A stretch of 64,000 nt of DNA, from NCBI RefSeq assembly GCF_003977685.1, contig NZ_RYZH01000035.1, positions 1 through 64,000 on the forward strand, in the 5' to 3' direction. The position numbers and the translations under genes are program-made. The stretch comes from Tautonia sociabilis. GTDB lineage: Bacteria > Planctomycetota > Planctomycetia > Isosphaerales > Isosphaeraceae. Shown here piece after piece: positions 8,522 through 17,045 of this stretch. Numbering within the stretch: the first letter of the stretch is position 1; each line of letters starts with the position of its first letter. The notes below the pieces were generated by a model. That model was not told the DNA's origin. It worked only from the letters and a program-made list of their open reading frames with translations, and made no database searches.

Positions 8522-9259
8522 ATGTACCCGAGACGCTCTCGCATCGTCGGGGCGCTGGCTCTCTGCGCGCTCCTCTCCTGCGCGGCCGAACGTGGCCAGG
8601 CCGCGTTCGTCACCTCGCCCTCGGGCCTGCTCGGCCCGGTCGAGGTCATCGACTTCGAGCAGTTCAACTTCTCCCCCAACCCGATGTACCTGACCACCGC
8701 TCAGGTCATCGGCAACTCGCTGGGAACCGTCACCTGGGAGCCCACCTCCGGCAACGGGCTGATCGGCAACGGCCAGTTCACCGCCGTGTACGAGCCCTTC
8801 GGCCTGGGGTCCAACGGGAAGTGGTCTCGGGACGGTCGGGGAGGCTTCACCGGCCTCAACAGCGAGTCCGGCATCATGACCTACCGCTTCGCCACCCCGG
8901 TCTCGGGAGTCGGCGCCCTGATCAACTACCGACCGGAGAACCCGGAACCCGGCCCCGAGGTCCTGATCCTCGGCGCCGGCGACACGATCCTCGAGCACAT
9001 CGTCCTGTCCGACGATCCCTCGTGGGAGATCTCCGGAACCGCCGACGAGCAGGGGGCCTTCCGCGGCTTCCAGCGCAACCAGGCGGACATCGTCGCCTTC
9101 CAGGTCCGCAACCGGGGCATCGCCGTCGACGACCTGACCTTCACCCGCAGCGTCCCCGTCTCCGCGGTCCCCGAGCCGTCAACCGCGGTCCTCGCCCTGG
9201 CGGGGCTGGCCGGAGTCGCCGGAATCCAGCGGGCCCGGCGTCGAAGACCGGCCTCCTGA
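8522..9259 (+). CDS. PEP-CTERM sorting-domain exported protein
   Basis: The 245-residue protein has an N-terminal signal peptide (basic MYPRRSR, then a hydrophobic stretch ending near residue 27 at GQAAF). A beta-rich middle domain follows, with patterns such as VEVIDFEQFNF, GIMTYRFATPVSGVGALINY and AVDDLTFTR, as in many secreted planctomycete proteins of unknown role. The C-terminus carries a complete PEP-CTERM tag: VPEPSTAVL, a hydrophobic segment, then RARRRR. Such tags direct proteins to exosortase for processing at the envelope. No exosortase gene is in the window. The specific function is unknown. Confidence 0.85.
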   Translation: MYPRRSRIVGALALCALLSCAAERGQAAFVTSPSGLLGPVEVIDFEQFNFSPNPMYLTTAQVIGNSLGTVTWEPTSGNGLIGNGQFTAVYEPFGLGSNGKWSRDGRGGFTGLNSESGIMTYRFATPVSGVGALINYRPENPEPGPEVLILGAGDTILEHIVLSDDPSWEISGTADEQGAFRGFQRNQADIVAFQVRNRGIAVDDLTFTRSVPVSAVPEPSTAVLALAGLAGVAGIQRARRRRPAS

Positions 9260-9838
9260 TCGCGAGCGGACCGGACGCCGTCTCCGGGAAGCGGCCCGGA
9301 GCAGCTCAAGCGACGACCGGAGTCCTCGAGCGGGCCTTGGCAACCAGCTCCGGGAGCACCGGGAGAAGCGATGCAGGTTCGGCCGGGGAGGGCCGATCGG
9401 TTGATCCCTCCCGTCATCCGATTCCCCCTCCCGGTTCCGTTCGAGAACGTTGAACCCCAGCGCGACCCGGCCCCTCCGACGATCGAGGGGACCGGGTCGT
9501 TGACTTTGGTCGAGAGGGCGGAGCTGCCCGTCCCGCTCGCATCGGCGTCGGGATCTCGGGCAGCGGCCACGACGCCGACGCCGACCAGCCGGCCGAGGGA
9601 TCGACGCAAGGACCGATCCTGATGCGGCTTAGGAAATTAACACGCGAACCGACCCCCATCGGCCCGGTGTTCGCGTGGGGAGGTGAGCGTCGGCGGGCAC
9701 TCCGGATCGATGCGCTGGGAGTCGCGTTGTCCCGACCTTCCCCAAGGACTCCCGATCGGTCACTCCCGCCCGATGCCCGAGACGGGCCTGCTGGCCCAGA
9801 ACCGGGCCTCCCTCCCCCGCTTCCGGAAGGATGATCGC
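9260..9838. other. Intergenic region with no recognised feature
   Basis: About 580 bases between the PEP-CTERM gene and the glyoxalase gene. Short open frames on both strands are Pro/Arg/Ser-rich and lack domains. An AT-richer patch (GGCTTAGGAAATTAACACGC, near 9625-9645) may belong to the promoter of the next gene. Confidence 0.35.
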
Positions 9839-10297
9839 ATGAGCACGAGCACGAGTACGATGCCGGGTCCAGCCCTGCTGGAGGAGGCCCCGGCCGCCCA
9901 GCGGCCGACGGCGAGCTTCGGCCGATTGACGCCGGTCTTTCTGGTCGATCGGGTCGAGCCCTGCCTGGAGTTCTGGGTCGATCGGCTCGGCTTCGAGGCC
10001 CGCATTCGGATCCCGGGGAAAGACGGTCTGGACTTCATCCTCCTGGCGAGGGACGAGGTGGAGCTGGTCTACCGAACTCGGGAAAGTGTGCGACGGCTCT
10101 CCCCCGAGGTGCTCAACGGCGGGGACCACCTGCCCTGGCTGATCCTCTGCCTGCCCGTCTCGGACCTCGACGCGGTGCTGCCGAGGCTGGAGGGGGTCGA
10201 GATCGTGGTGCCTCCTCGGGAGAACGAGTTCGGGATCCGGGACGTCTACGTCCGGGAGCCGTCCGGCCGGCTGGTCGCTCTGATCGAGCAGGGCTGA
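9839..10297 (+). CDS. Glyoxalase/bleomycin-resistance (VOC) family protein
   Basis: The 152-residue protein has a single vicinal-oxygen-chelate module: TPVFLVDRVEPCLEFWVDRL, then GLDFILLARDEVELVYRT, and a second half ending FGIRDVYVREPSGRLVALIEQ. This is the beta-alpha-beta-beta-beta pattern of the superfamily. The substrate is unknown, and one module implies a homodimer. ATG 9839 is chosen over upstream starts because GGAAGG lies 8 bases before it and the longer frame adds only unrelated sequence. It faces the UPF0104-type gene across a short repeat. Confidence 0.8.
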   Translation: MSTSTSTMPGPALLEEAPAAQRPTASFGRLTPVFLVDRVEPCLEFWVDRLGFEARIRIPGKDGLDFILLARDEVELVYRTRESVRRLSPEVLNGGDHLPWLILCLPVSDLDAVLPRLEGVEIVVPPRENEFGIRDVYVREPSGRLVALIEQG

Positions 10298-10323
10298 GGG
10301 CGGCCCCTGTCCGAGAGGGCGGT

Positions 10324-10348
10324 CGGATCGGATCGGATCGGATCGGAT
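10324..10348. repeat. (CGGAT)5 tandem repeat
   Basis: Five perfect pentamer copies sit between two convergent genes. The last base touches the stop codon of the downstream minus-strand gene. It is short enough to vary by slippage, and one extra or missing copy would not affect either coding frame. Confidence 0.85.
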
Positions 10349-11376
10349 CAGGCGCCGGGGCCCGGGACCGGCTCCGGCGAGTCGGATCGGAGCGATCGAA
10401 CCTGGCGGAGATTGGCGAGGTAGACGACTACGCTGAGCAGGCCTCCGGCGTACATCAGGGCTCGGAAGCCCATCATCGCCACGGCCCCTCCCGGGTGGTC
10501 GACCTGCTGGAAGAGGAAGTCGGAGACCTGCTCGCTGAGGCCCAGCGCCCCGAACGGCAGCGGGACCGAGGTGCTGAAGATCGATAACGGGACCACGACG
10601 TAGTGGTCCGCCAGGCTCGGCACCTCGGAGCGGAAGAGCGCGCGGTCGACCAGGTAGAACGCCAGCACGAACAGCCCGTGGCTGAGCATCGCCGAGGCCA
10701 GCGCCCCGAGCACCACGGGCCGCTTCGAGCGATAGACGCCGGCCGCCGTCACGAGCTCGGCGAGAATGGCCCCGAGCTTCCCCCGACCGGCGACCAGCCG
10801 GAGCATCGGGCGGAACAGCGCCGGGCTGAAAAGGATCGCCAGGCCGATCGGCCCCGAGACCGACGCCGCCCAGGCCAGACCGATCAGGATCCGGACGTCC
10901 CGGGTCGACCCCGACCACGCCCACGCCCCGGCCAGACCGGCCAGCAGAAACAGGCCGATCAGGCCGAGCAGGCGGTCGATGACCATCGACGCCACCGCCT
11001 GGGTCTTCTTCGCCTGCTCCCGGCAGAGGAACGCCCCCTTGATCACATCGCCGCCGACGGCCCCCGGGATCACCAGGTTGAAGACGTTGCCGATGAACCC
11101 GAGCCGGATCGCGTCGGCCACGCGGAAGGGCAGCCCGAGCGCCCGAACCAGCGCGAACCAGCGCAGGAACGTGAGCACCAACGCCGAGAGGTAGACAACA
11201 AAGCCGAAGGCGAAGGTCGGGCCGTCGACCTTCCGCGCCATCACCGCTCGGAGCTGCTCCCGGTTGGAGGAGATCGCCAGACCGAGCAGGGCCAGTGCGA
11301 TCACCGAGAGCGTCAGGTTGACCAGCAGGGACCGGGTGGTTCGCGTCATCGGGTTCGGCTCGGCGGGTCGGGGCAC
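10348..11376 (-). CDS. Flippase-like UPF0104 / lysylphosphatidylglycerol synthase TM-type membrane protein
   Basis: The 342-residue protein has about eight hydrophobic segments (for example LLVNLTLSVIALALLGLAIS, FAFGFVVYLSALVLTFLRWF, LLGLIGLFLLAGLAGAWAW). It carries the family pattern GFIGNVFNLVIPGAVGGDVIKG and a later PLPFGALGLSEQ, typical of the integral-membrane domain of MprF-like and UPF0104 proteins. Members are thought to move or bind lipids; the substrate here is unknown. The GTG start at 11376 is favoured by GGAAGG seven bases upstream; ATG 11349 is an alternative. hisB ends about 105 bases upstream on the same strand. Confidence 0.82.
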   Translation of the reverse strand: MPRPAEPNPMTRTTRSLLVNLTLSVIALALLGLAISSNREQLRAVMARKVDGPTFAFGFVVYLSALVLTFLRWFALVRALGLPFRVADAIRLGFIGNVFNLVIPGAVGGDVIKGAFLCREQAKKTQAVASMVIDRLLGLIGLFLLAGLAGAWAWSGSTRDVRILIGLAWAASVSGPIGLAILFSPALFRPMLRLVAGRGKLGAILAELVTAAGVYRSKRPVVLGALASAMLSHGLFVLAFYLVDRALFRSEVPSLADHYVVVPLSIFSTSVPLPFGALGLSEQVSDFLFQQVDHPGGAVAMMGFRALMYAGGLLSVVVYLANLRQVRSLRSDSPEPVPGPGA

Positions 11377-11481
11377 TTCGAGACCTTCCGGGAGGCCGTC
11401 CCGCCCCCCTCGCTGCCGAAACGATAAGCAACCGCCGGGAGTCCCGACAACACGACCCCGCCGGGAAGGGCCCGAGTTCCG

Positions 11482-12072
11482 TCAGAGGCTGCCCTTGGTG
11501 GAGGGAATCCCGCCGCATCGGGGATCGGGTTCCCAGGCGTCCCGCAACGCCCGGGCCAGCCCCTTGAAGATCGCCTCGATGACGTGGTGGCTGTTGGAAC
11601 CGGAGAGCAGGCGGACGTGCAGGTTCATCCGGCCCAGCGTGGCGACCGACCGCCAGAACTCGGGGACCAGCTCGGTGTCGAACGTGCCCACCTTCGGGGT
11701 CGGCAAGGAAGCCTCCCACGAGAAGAACGGGCGCCCCCCCAGATCGATCGCGCAGAGAACCAGGGCCTCGTCCATGGGCAGGATCGCGTGGCCAAAGCGC
11801 CGGATGCCAGCCCGATCCCCCAGGGCCTGGTCGATCGCCAGGCCGAGGCAGATCCCGACGTCCTCGGTTGAATGGTGGTCGTCGACGTGGCGGTCCCCCT
11901 CGCAGCGGACCTCCAGGTTGCAGGAACCGTGCCGGGCGAAGCCGTCGAGCATGTGGTCGAGGAAGCCCACCCCGGTCTGGACCGAGGACCGGCCGTCACC
12001 GTCGATCCCCAGGACCAGACGGATGTCGGTCTCCTTGGTCTTGCGGACGATCTCAGCGGAGCGATCGGGCAC
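11482..12072 (-). CDS. hisB: Imidazoleglycerol-phosphate dehydratase
   Basis: The roughly 196-residue enzyme dehydrates imidazole-glycerol phosphate to imidazole-acetol phosphate in histidine synthesis. The two half-repeats each carry the metal-binding His/Glu motifs: FLDHMLDGFARHG and DDHHSTEDVGI in the first, and SNSHHVIEAIFKGLARAL in the second. It is the monofunctional form without the phosphatase domain. GTG 12072 is chosen because TTGAGG precedes it by about 7 bases; a TTG four codons upstream (12084) is also in frame. No other his gene is next to it. Confidence 0.93.
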   Translation of the reverse strand: MPDRSAEIVRKTKETDIRLVLGIDGDGRSSVQTGVGFLDHMLDGFARHGSCNLEVRCEGDRHVDDHHSTEDVGICLGLAIDQALGDRAGIRRFGHAILPMDEALVLCAIDLGGRPFFSWEASLPTPKVGTFDTELVPEFWRSVATLGRMNLHVRLLSGSNSHHVIEAIFKGLARALRDAWEPDPRCGGIPSTKGSL

Positions 12073-13023
12073 GGCAAGCCTCAATTCGGACAGGACGAGG
12101 GTGGCAGAGCCGACGCCGAGGCCTCGGGCGTCGGCATCGAGGACCGGATCGCGTCGACGGTATCAGCGGCCCCCCGGCCCCGTCAATCCGCCCCGAGCCG
12201 CCGAGCCGTTCCCCAGGATCGATCGATTCTCCAAAGCCCAGGGCGACCCCGAACGCCCCCCCGGTCGGGCTTCCGAAGCTCGGCCTCCGGCCGGATCGAG
12301 CCCCCCCGGATCGCTCCCTCGGCGCGTCAGCGGACCCTCGACCCGACGCAATCGATCGCCCCCGGTCGGCGACCCGAACCAAGTCCCTCCACAAAATCGG
12401 TCACAACCCTCTCGCCGACGGACGCACTGCCTGATATCTTGCTCGAGCGCAATCGAGCGGCAATCCATCCGAATCGCCCCCATGACGACCGAGCAAGGCG
12501 ACCGACCAAACCTCGGCACAGCGTCTGCGATCGGCCGAGAACCCTCCGATCGAACGGGGGGAGGACGCCCCCTTCGGCCGTCAAGGCACGGTGATCGGGT
12601 TGAGAAATCGCAACACGCGAATGATCGGGCGGGAGGTCTGGGAAGGCTGGTCCGTTGTTGAAACGCGTCTCGAACGCTGATCGGCCAAAACCGCCCGGCG
12701 CTCTGGACGAACATTCGCGTAAGAAGGCCATCCACAAGTCGTTGAACACCAAACATGATCGGCATCAACAGCGCCGATGTCCGGTTTAATAAACGAAATG
12801 CGGCCTTCCGGAAACAGTCGAGGAAATTCGCTCGTTCACTCTTGTATTAACGACGGCCGAAGTTTATCTCTAGTCATCATGTGGGATCAGGACATAGGAC
12901 AGTGTTCTGTGTCATGGTCGCACGAGCCCGGGCTTCTGTCATAGGGTATGAGGGTGTTCCCCGGGCCCGGGGTGGTTGATTCGGCAGGGACGCTGGAAAC
13001 AAGGGAGCAAAGAGGACCGCCTC
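12073..13023. other. Long gene-free region upstream of the PEP-CTERM pair
   Basis: About 950 bases without a convincing gene. The first 500 bases are typical GC-rich spacer. From about 12,660 the base composition becomes clearly more AT-rich (GTTTAATAAACG, TTGTATTAACG, GTTTATCTCTAG), suggesting promoter and 5' leader DNA for the gene at 13024. A minus-strand open frame at 12327-12752 has no recognisable domain and is not called. Decayed foreign DNA is possible, but I see no element ends. Confidence 0.4.
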
Positions 13024-13605
13024 ATGCGTCGTAACGTTCTCGCTTGCCTCACGATCGGTCTGATCGCCCTGTCCATTGGGGGCCAGGCCAAGGCCAACCC
13101 GATCGTCGGCACTCAGGGTGTCGTCAACATCGGGTCCACGACGACCGACACCGGCAACGTCAACACGGCCACCACCTTCGCCCTGAGTTTTCTGCTGACC
13201 ACGAGCTCGCAGACCGGCGACTTCGCGACCTATGTCACCTCCCCGGAAAACCTCGGCGTGGCGACGCTGGACGTGAACACTCCGGCCACGTTCACCTTCG
13301 GCAATGCCGCCTTCGGCACCTTCGTCGGGACGGCGATCACCCGACTGATGTCCGACTCCCAGAACGAGTCCTTCAACGTCAAGGGTAATTTCACCCCCGG
13401 AACGCTGTTCCCGGCGGGCAGCCAGGCGTTTGGGGCTGAGTTCAACATCACGTTCAGCCAGGTGGGCGGGCCGAACACGGCGATTACGGCCGCCGGCACG
13501 CTGGTCACCGCCGTCCCCGAGCCGGCCAGCGTGGCGCTGGTCCTCTGCGGCGGTGCCGGCCTGGCGCTGGCCGGGCTGCGTCGCTCTCGGCGGGCGATGG
13601 CCTGA
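13024..13605 (+). CDS. PEP-CTERM protein, first of a tandem pair
   Basis: The 193-residue protein has a signal peptide (MRRNVLACLTIGLIALSIGG, cleavage near AKA-NP). The mature region is rich in Thr, Asn, Gly and Phe with a repeating beta pattern (STTTDTGNVNTATTFALSF, TPATFTFGNAAFGTFVGTAI). The ending is PEP-CTERM: VPEPASVALVLCGGAGLAL followed by RRSRRAMA. This predicts an exported protein processed by exosortase; its role is unknown. It is a close paralogue of the gene at 14603. ATG 13024 is chosen because the signal peptide begins there and AGAGGA lies about 9 bases upstream. Confidence 0.87.
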   Translation: MRRNVLACLTIGLIALSIGGQAKANPIVGTQGVVNIGSTTTDTGNVNTATTFALSFLLTTSSQTGDFATYVTSPENLGVATLDVNTPATFTFGNAAFGTFVGTAITRLMSDSQNESFNVKGNFTPGTLFPAGSQAFGAEFNITFSQVGGPNTAITAAGTLVTAVPEPASVALVLCGGAGLALAGLRRSRRAMA

Positions 13606-13618
13606 GTGACTCTGCTCA

Positions 13619-13643
13619 CCCTGGCGGCCGCCGGCCGCCAGGG
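13619..13643 (+). terminator. Hairpin 1 after the first PEP-CTERM gene
   Basis: CCCTGGCGGCC and GGCCGCCAGGG form a perfect 11-bp stem with a 3-base loop, 13 bases after the stop codon. It is a strong candidate transcript end or 3' stabiliser, and its counterpart is kept after the duplicated gene. Confidence 0.6.
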
Positions 13644-13661
13644 CCCCGAAGACCATCGGGG

Positions 13662-13689
13662 CTCGACGGGCGATCTTTCGCCCGTCGGG
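13662..13689 (+). terminator. Hairpin 2 after the first PEP-CTERM gene
   Basis: CGACGGGCGA (13664-13673) pairs perfectly with TCGCCCGTCG (13678-13687) around a TCTT loop, and a T-G and a C-G pair extend it outwards. It lies 18 bases after hairpin 1, giving a tandem terminator-like arrangement. Confidence 0.5.
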
Positions 13690-14602
13690 GCTCTCCTCGC
13701 TGCTCTGCTCTCGGGGTCCGGCGAGCATCGAGGTTTCATCGAACCTGAGGCGGTTGGCCTCGCCGGCTCGTCTCCCCTCGCTTGCGAGGCCGAACTTCCC
13801 GGGCGTTGACGCCCAGCCATCGATCGCGCACCTGCCGTTGCCACTCGTCCCCACCGGATCGAGAGCGAGGGAACGAACCACGGAGATCGGAGCGGGCCGA
13901 TCGGTGCGATCCGCCCCGGATGTGGGGCCCGCTTCGACGTCGGAACCGGGGCCGAGGGAACGCGGATCCGAGTCCGGCGCCAACCCGGAAATGAGCGATC
14001 GGCGTCCTCTCGGGCTCGTCGCCGAATGTCCCATTCGCTTCCGATCCGGAGGGCTCCTCGTGGTCGGGGAGGGGTGCGCGCTCGCTTCGCGACTTCGAGC
14101 GATCAAACGTCCGTCGGCCCCAAGGCGACGCTCACCCGAACGTGTCGCGTGAAAGGATCATGTGTTTGGTCTGGTTGAAAAAAAACAACGACGACGGCGG
14201 CCGCCGACCGCCGACGGGTTGCCAATCGTATCCTGTTTTTCAGCAAGAGGTTGCGCCGAATCAAGGAGAATGTCCATCGAGCCGGGATGGGGTCTCACGG
14301 TGGGGGATGAGACGCTCCAAGTCGTTCGCTCATCGAGGATTATCGACGATTCCGCGTTGGAATCGATTTCCTTGGCGGAATCCTTCGCCTCGGTAAAAGG
14401 GCTGTGTTGGCCCCTCCTCACATCTTGTAGATTGGGCCCGAGCCGTTTACTCCTAGGGACCCAGTGGGGCCGAGACCGGGTTCTGCTCCCTCCCAGTGTC
14501 ACCCTACTGGGCTTCTCGTGGAGAGGGATATTCGTGTCCCGATCTCCCGAAGCGGTCTCTACCTCGTGGAAACGATGGTTTCACCCACAGAGAGGAACGC
14601 CA
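13690..14602. other. Gene-free region between the PEP-CTERM paralogues
   Basis: About 900 bases with no supported gene. From about 14,150 to 14,600 the sequence is less GC-rich, including GTTGAAAAAAAACAACGACG near 14,175 and CTGTTTTTCAGC near 14,233, as before the first paralogue. It probably carries the promoter and leader of the second copy. The last 30 bases share the TGGAAAC and AGAGGAnCGCC blocks with the first gene's leader, so the duplication includes the ribosome-binding region. Confidence 0.4.
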
Positions 14603-15187
14603 ATGCGCCGTAACGTCCTTGCTTGTATGGCCCTGGGCCTGTGTTCGTTGTTGATGGTCGGTCGCCAGGCCGAGGCTGCGCCGATCATCGGCAGCCAGGG
14701 CATCATTAACACCGGGTCCACGACGACCGACACCGGCAACATCAACACGGCCACGACCTTCACGATGAGCATCCTGCTCACCACGGGCTCGCAGACCGGC
14801 GACTTCGCGACCTATGTCACCTCCCCGGAAAACCTCGGCGCGGCGACGCTGGACGTGAACAATCCGGCCACGTTCACCTTCGGCAATGCCGCCTTCGGCA
14901 CCTTCGTGGGGACGGCGATCACCCGCCTGATGTCCAGCGATCAGAACGAGTCGTTCAACATCAAGGGCAACTTCACCCCCGGTACTTTGTTCCCGGTTGG
15001 TAGCGAGGCGTACGCCGCCGAGTTCAACATCACCTTCAGCCAGGTGGGCGGGCCGAACACGGCGATCACCGCCGCCGGCACGCTGATCACTGCCGTCCCC
15101 GAGCCGGCCAGCGTGGCGCTGGTCCTCTGCGGCGGTGCCGGCCTGGCGCTGGCCGGGCTGCGTCGCTCTCGGCGGGCGATGGCCTGA
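14603..15187 (+). CDS. PEP-CTERM protein, second of a tandem pair
   Basis: The 194-residue protein is nearly collinear with the product of 13024-13605. Both share an MRRNVLAC start, STTTDTGN.NTATTF, GDFATYVTSPENLG, ATFTFGNAAFGTFVGTAITRL and an identical PEP-CTERM end (VPEPASVALVLCGGAGLAL then RRSRRAMA). Long nucleotide blocks are identical, so the duplication is recent or kept alike by gene conversion. Differences lie mainly in the signal peptide and scattered mature residues. Start ATG 14603 follows AGAGGA by about 8 bases; a longer upstream frame is not supported. Function unknown; expected at the cell envelope. Confidence 0.87.
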   Translation: MRRNVLACMALGLCSLLMVGRQAEAAPIIGSQGIINTGSTTTDTGNINTATTFTMSILLTTGSQTGDFATYVTSPENLGAATLDVNNPATFTFGNAAFGTFVGTAITRLMSSDQNESFNIKGNFTPGTLFPVGSEAYAAEFNITFSQVGGPNTAITAAGTLITAVPEPASVALVLCGGAGLALAGLRRSRRAMA

Positions 15188-15197
15188 GTCTGATGGC

Positions 15198-15220
15198 CCT
15201 GGCGGCCTCCGGCCGTTAGG
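15198..15220 (+). terminator. Hairpin 1 after the second PEP-CTERM gene
   Basis: CCTGGCGGCC pairs with GGCCGTTAGG around a TCC loop. Two of the ten pairs are G-U, replacing G-C pairs of the hairpin after the first paralogue, so pairing is kept despite sequence change. Confidence 0.5.
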
Positions 15221-15241
15221 ACGGATGTTCCAAAGGTGCAT

Positions 15242-15277
15242 GGGGCTCGACGGACGATTTCTCGACCGTTCGGCCCC
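15242..15277 (+). terminator. Hairpin 2 after the second PEP-CTERM gene (imperfect)
   Basis: GGGGC (15242-15246) pairs with GCCCC (15273-15277), with an inner CGG/CCG helix and internal mismatches. It corresponds to the second hairpin after the first paralogue and is followed by TCTTCT. The rest of 15188-15553 holds no gene. Confidence 0.35.
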
Positions 15278-15553
15278 TCTTCTGGCGTTCGGGCCGAGCG
15301 AGGACGGGAGAGGTGGTCGATCTCCGGCCGGAGGCGATCGGCCGTTCCCATTCCACCGCCCTCCCGACTTCCCTCCGACGCCCCAGGGCGCTTGAGACGC
15401 CCCCTCTCCTTTGCCCCAGCAGACGAGCCAAGAGACCGACACGAGGGGACCGGGCCTCAGGATCGAGGTTCGGTCCCCGTCTTGTTGCGCCATCGCGGAA
15501 CGGCCGGGGTGGAAGGAAGAGCGGTCGATCGGTCGCCGATCCAGGGCGACCGA

Positions 15554-16783
15554 TTACCTCGCCCCGAGCAGCCAGCGCTCGATCGTGGGGTAAACCTGCT
15601 GCCGGCTGGTCAGTCCGACCAGCGCGTCGCTGTGGCCGGAGTCGGCGGCGAAGCCTTGGGAGCGACCGAAGAACATCAGGGTCTTGTCGGCCGAGCCGAC
15701 GCGATCGAAGAGGAACTGCTGGACCGGGGGCGGCGCGAGCTGGTCCGAGGCGCCGCAGGAGATGAGGATCGGAGCCTGGACATTGCCCAGCAGCGCGGCG
15801 TAACTTTGCCGCTTGCCGGCGTCGAGCAGCTCTCCTCGGGTGGCGAGGACGAGGTACTGCTGCAGCAGGCCGATTGAGGGAACGTCGATGCCGTCGTTGG
15901 TCAACGCCCGGTAGACCTCGGGAGCGACGTGGCCCTGGTTGAAGAACATGTTGTCGATGCTCGTCTTGGAGTCGATCAGCAGTTCCTCGGGCAGGATCTG
16001 GCCGGCGAGCTGGCCATTGCGGAGGGCGATCAGCTCGGTCAGGAACTGGACCGCGAGCTGGCCGTTGGGCATGGTCATCTGGCTTCCCACCGTCACCAGC
16101 CGGCCGATGCCCGGGTTCTGAAAGCGGCAGAGATGGCCCAGGGCGATGATGCCCCCCATCGAGTGTCCGATCCAGGCGATCTCCGGGGCCCCGGTCTGCG
16201 ACCGGACCAGGTGGACCAGCGCCGGGACGTCGTAGATGATGTGGTCATCCAGGTTCCACTTGGCGAACTTGGGATCGAGCGAGGCGTAGCCGGTGGGGGC
16301 GACCTTGTTGTTGGTCGCTCGTCGGATCATGCCGCCGACGACCATCGTGGGAGCGGAGTCGATCCGGGCGACCCACTTGGAGCTGAGCCCCGATCCCCTC
16401 AGGTCGGCGACCCAGACGTCCCAGCCCCGAGCGGCGAGAAACCGGGCCAGGCTGACCTCGGGGCTGATGTCCCAGAACTGGGAGTTGTAGCTCAGGCCGT
16501 GGCAGAGCAGCACCGGCAGGGTGCCGGGGCGGGGGCCATTGACGGGCCGATAGCGGTGGGCGACGAGGGTCCAACCGTCGGCGGTCCGGATTGGCACCAA
16601 TTCGCCCGACAGGTGCGGCTTGAGCGTGCGCTGGATGTTCTCAGGGCTGAGTTGCTGGCGAAGCAGGTCCTTCCCGAAGTCCTCCAGCAGGGCGCCGAAG
16701 TCCTGGCCACGGGCCGCTTTTGCCCCGATCGCGGCCTGGGCCATCAGCAGCCCGGCCGCCCGGATCGCCTGTCGCCGGTCCAT
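15554..16783 (-). CDS. Exported alpha/beta hydrolase
   Basis: The 409-residue protein starts with MDRRQAIRAAGLLMAQAAIG, a twin-arginine-like export signal. The catalytic core follows: PVLLCHGLSYNSQFWD (oxyanion region), the nucleophile elbow IGHSMGGIIAL with Ser208, a late acid region (APILISCGASDQLAPP) and a terminal His (DSGHSDALVG). These form the Ser-Asp-His triad of lipase/esterase-type alpha/beta hydrolases. The substrate is unknown; a lipid or polyester is possible by family. ATG 16783 has GGAGGA 8 bases upstream, which decides the start over a much longer open frame. It is transcribed towards the PEP-CTERM pair. Confidence 0.85.
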   Translation of the reverse strand: MDRRQAIRAAGLLMAQAAIGAKAARGQDFGALLEDFGKDLLRQQLSPENIQRTLKPHLSGELVPIRTADGWTLVAHRYRPVNGPRPGTLPVLLCHGLSYNSQFWDISPEVSLARFLAARGWDVWVADLRGSGLSSKWVARIDSAPTMVVGGMIRRATNNKVAPTGYASLDPKFAKWNLDDHIIYDVPALVHLVRSQTGAPEIAWIGHSMGGIIALGHLCRFQNPGIGRLVTVGSQMTMPNGQLAVQFLTELIALRNGQLAGQILPEELLIDSKTSIDNMFFNQGHVAPEVYRALTNDGIDVPSIGLLQQYLVLATRGELLDAGKRQSYAALLGNVQAPILISCGASDQLAPPPVQQFLFDRVGSADKTLMFFGRSQGFAADSGHSDALVGLTSRQQVYPTIERWLLGAR

Positions 16784-17045
16784 CGCGTCGATCCTCCTCG
16801 CTCCTTCCGTCCTGGAGTGGGGCAGGGGGTTCGCTGCGCGCGGACCCCGGCCCGGAGTCGGTCGTATCATGTTTCGGCATCGGCGGACAGCCGAGGTGAG
16901 GGGATCGGAGGCGATCTCGTCCCCGGAGCCGAGGAGGGAGGGCGGACGACGCCGAGGGTGTCTCCCGGGGCTCCTCGGCTCCTCGGGGATTCGTCCCCTG
17001 ACCGACTCCCGGAACATCCCTTGCCGATCGCGCCGTTGATCCCGA

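Noticed and set aside
12327-12752. Minus-strand open frame of 141 codons upstream of the PEP-CTERM pair
   Set aside because: Considered as a transposase remnant because of the AT-richer flank, but no motif, inverted repeat or target duplication was found, and overlapping frames look equally random.
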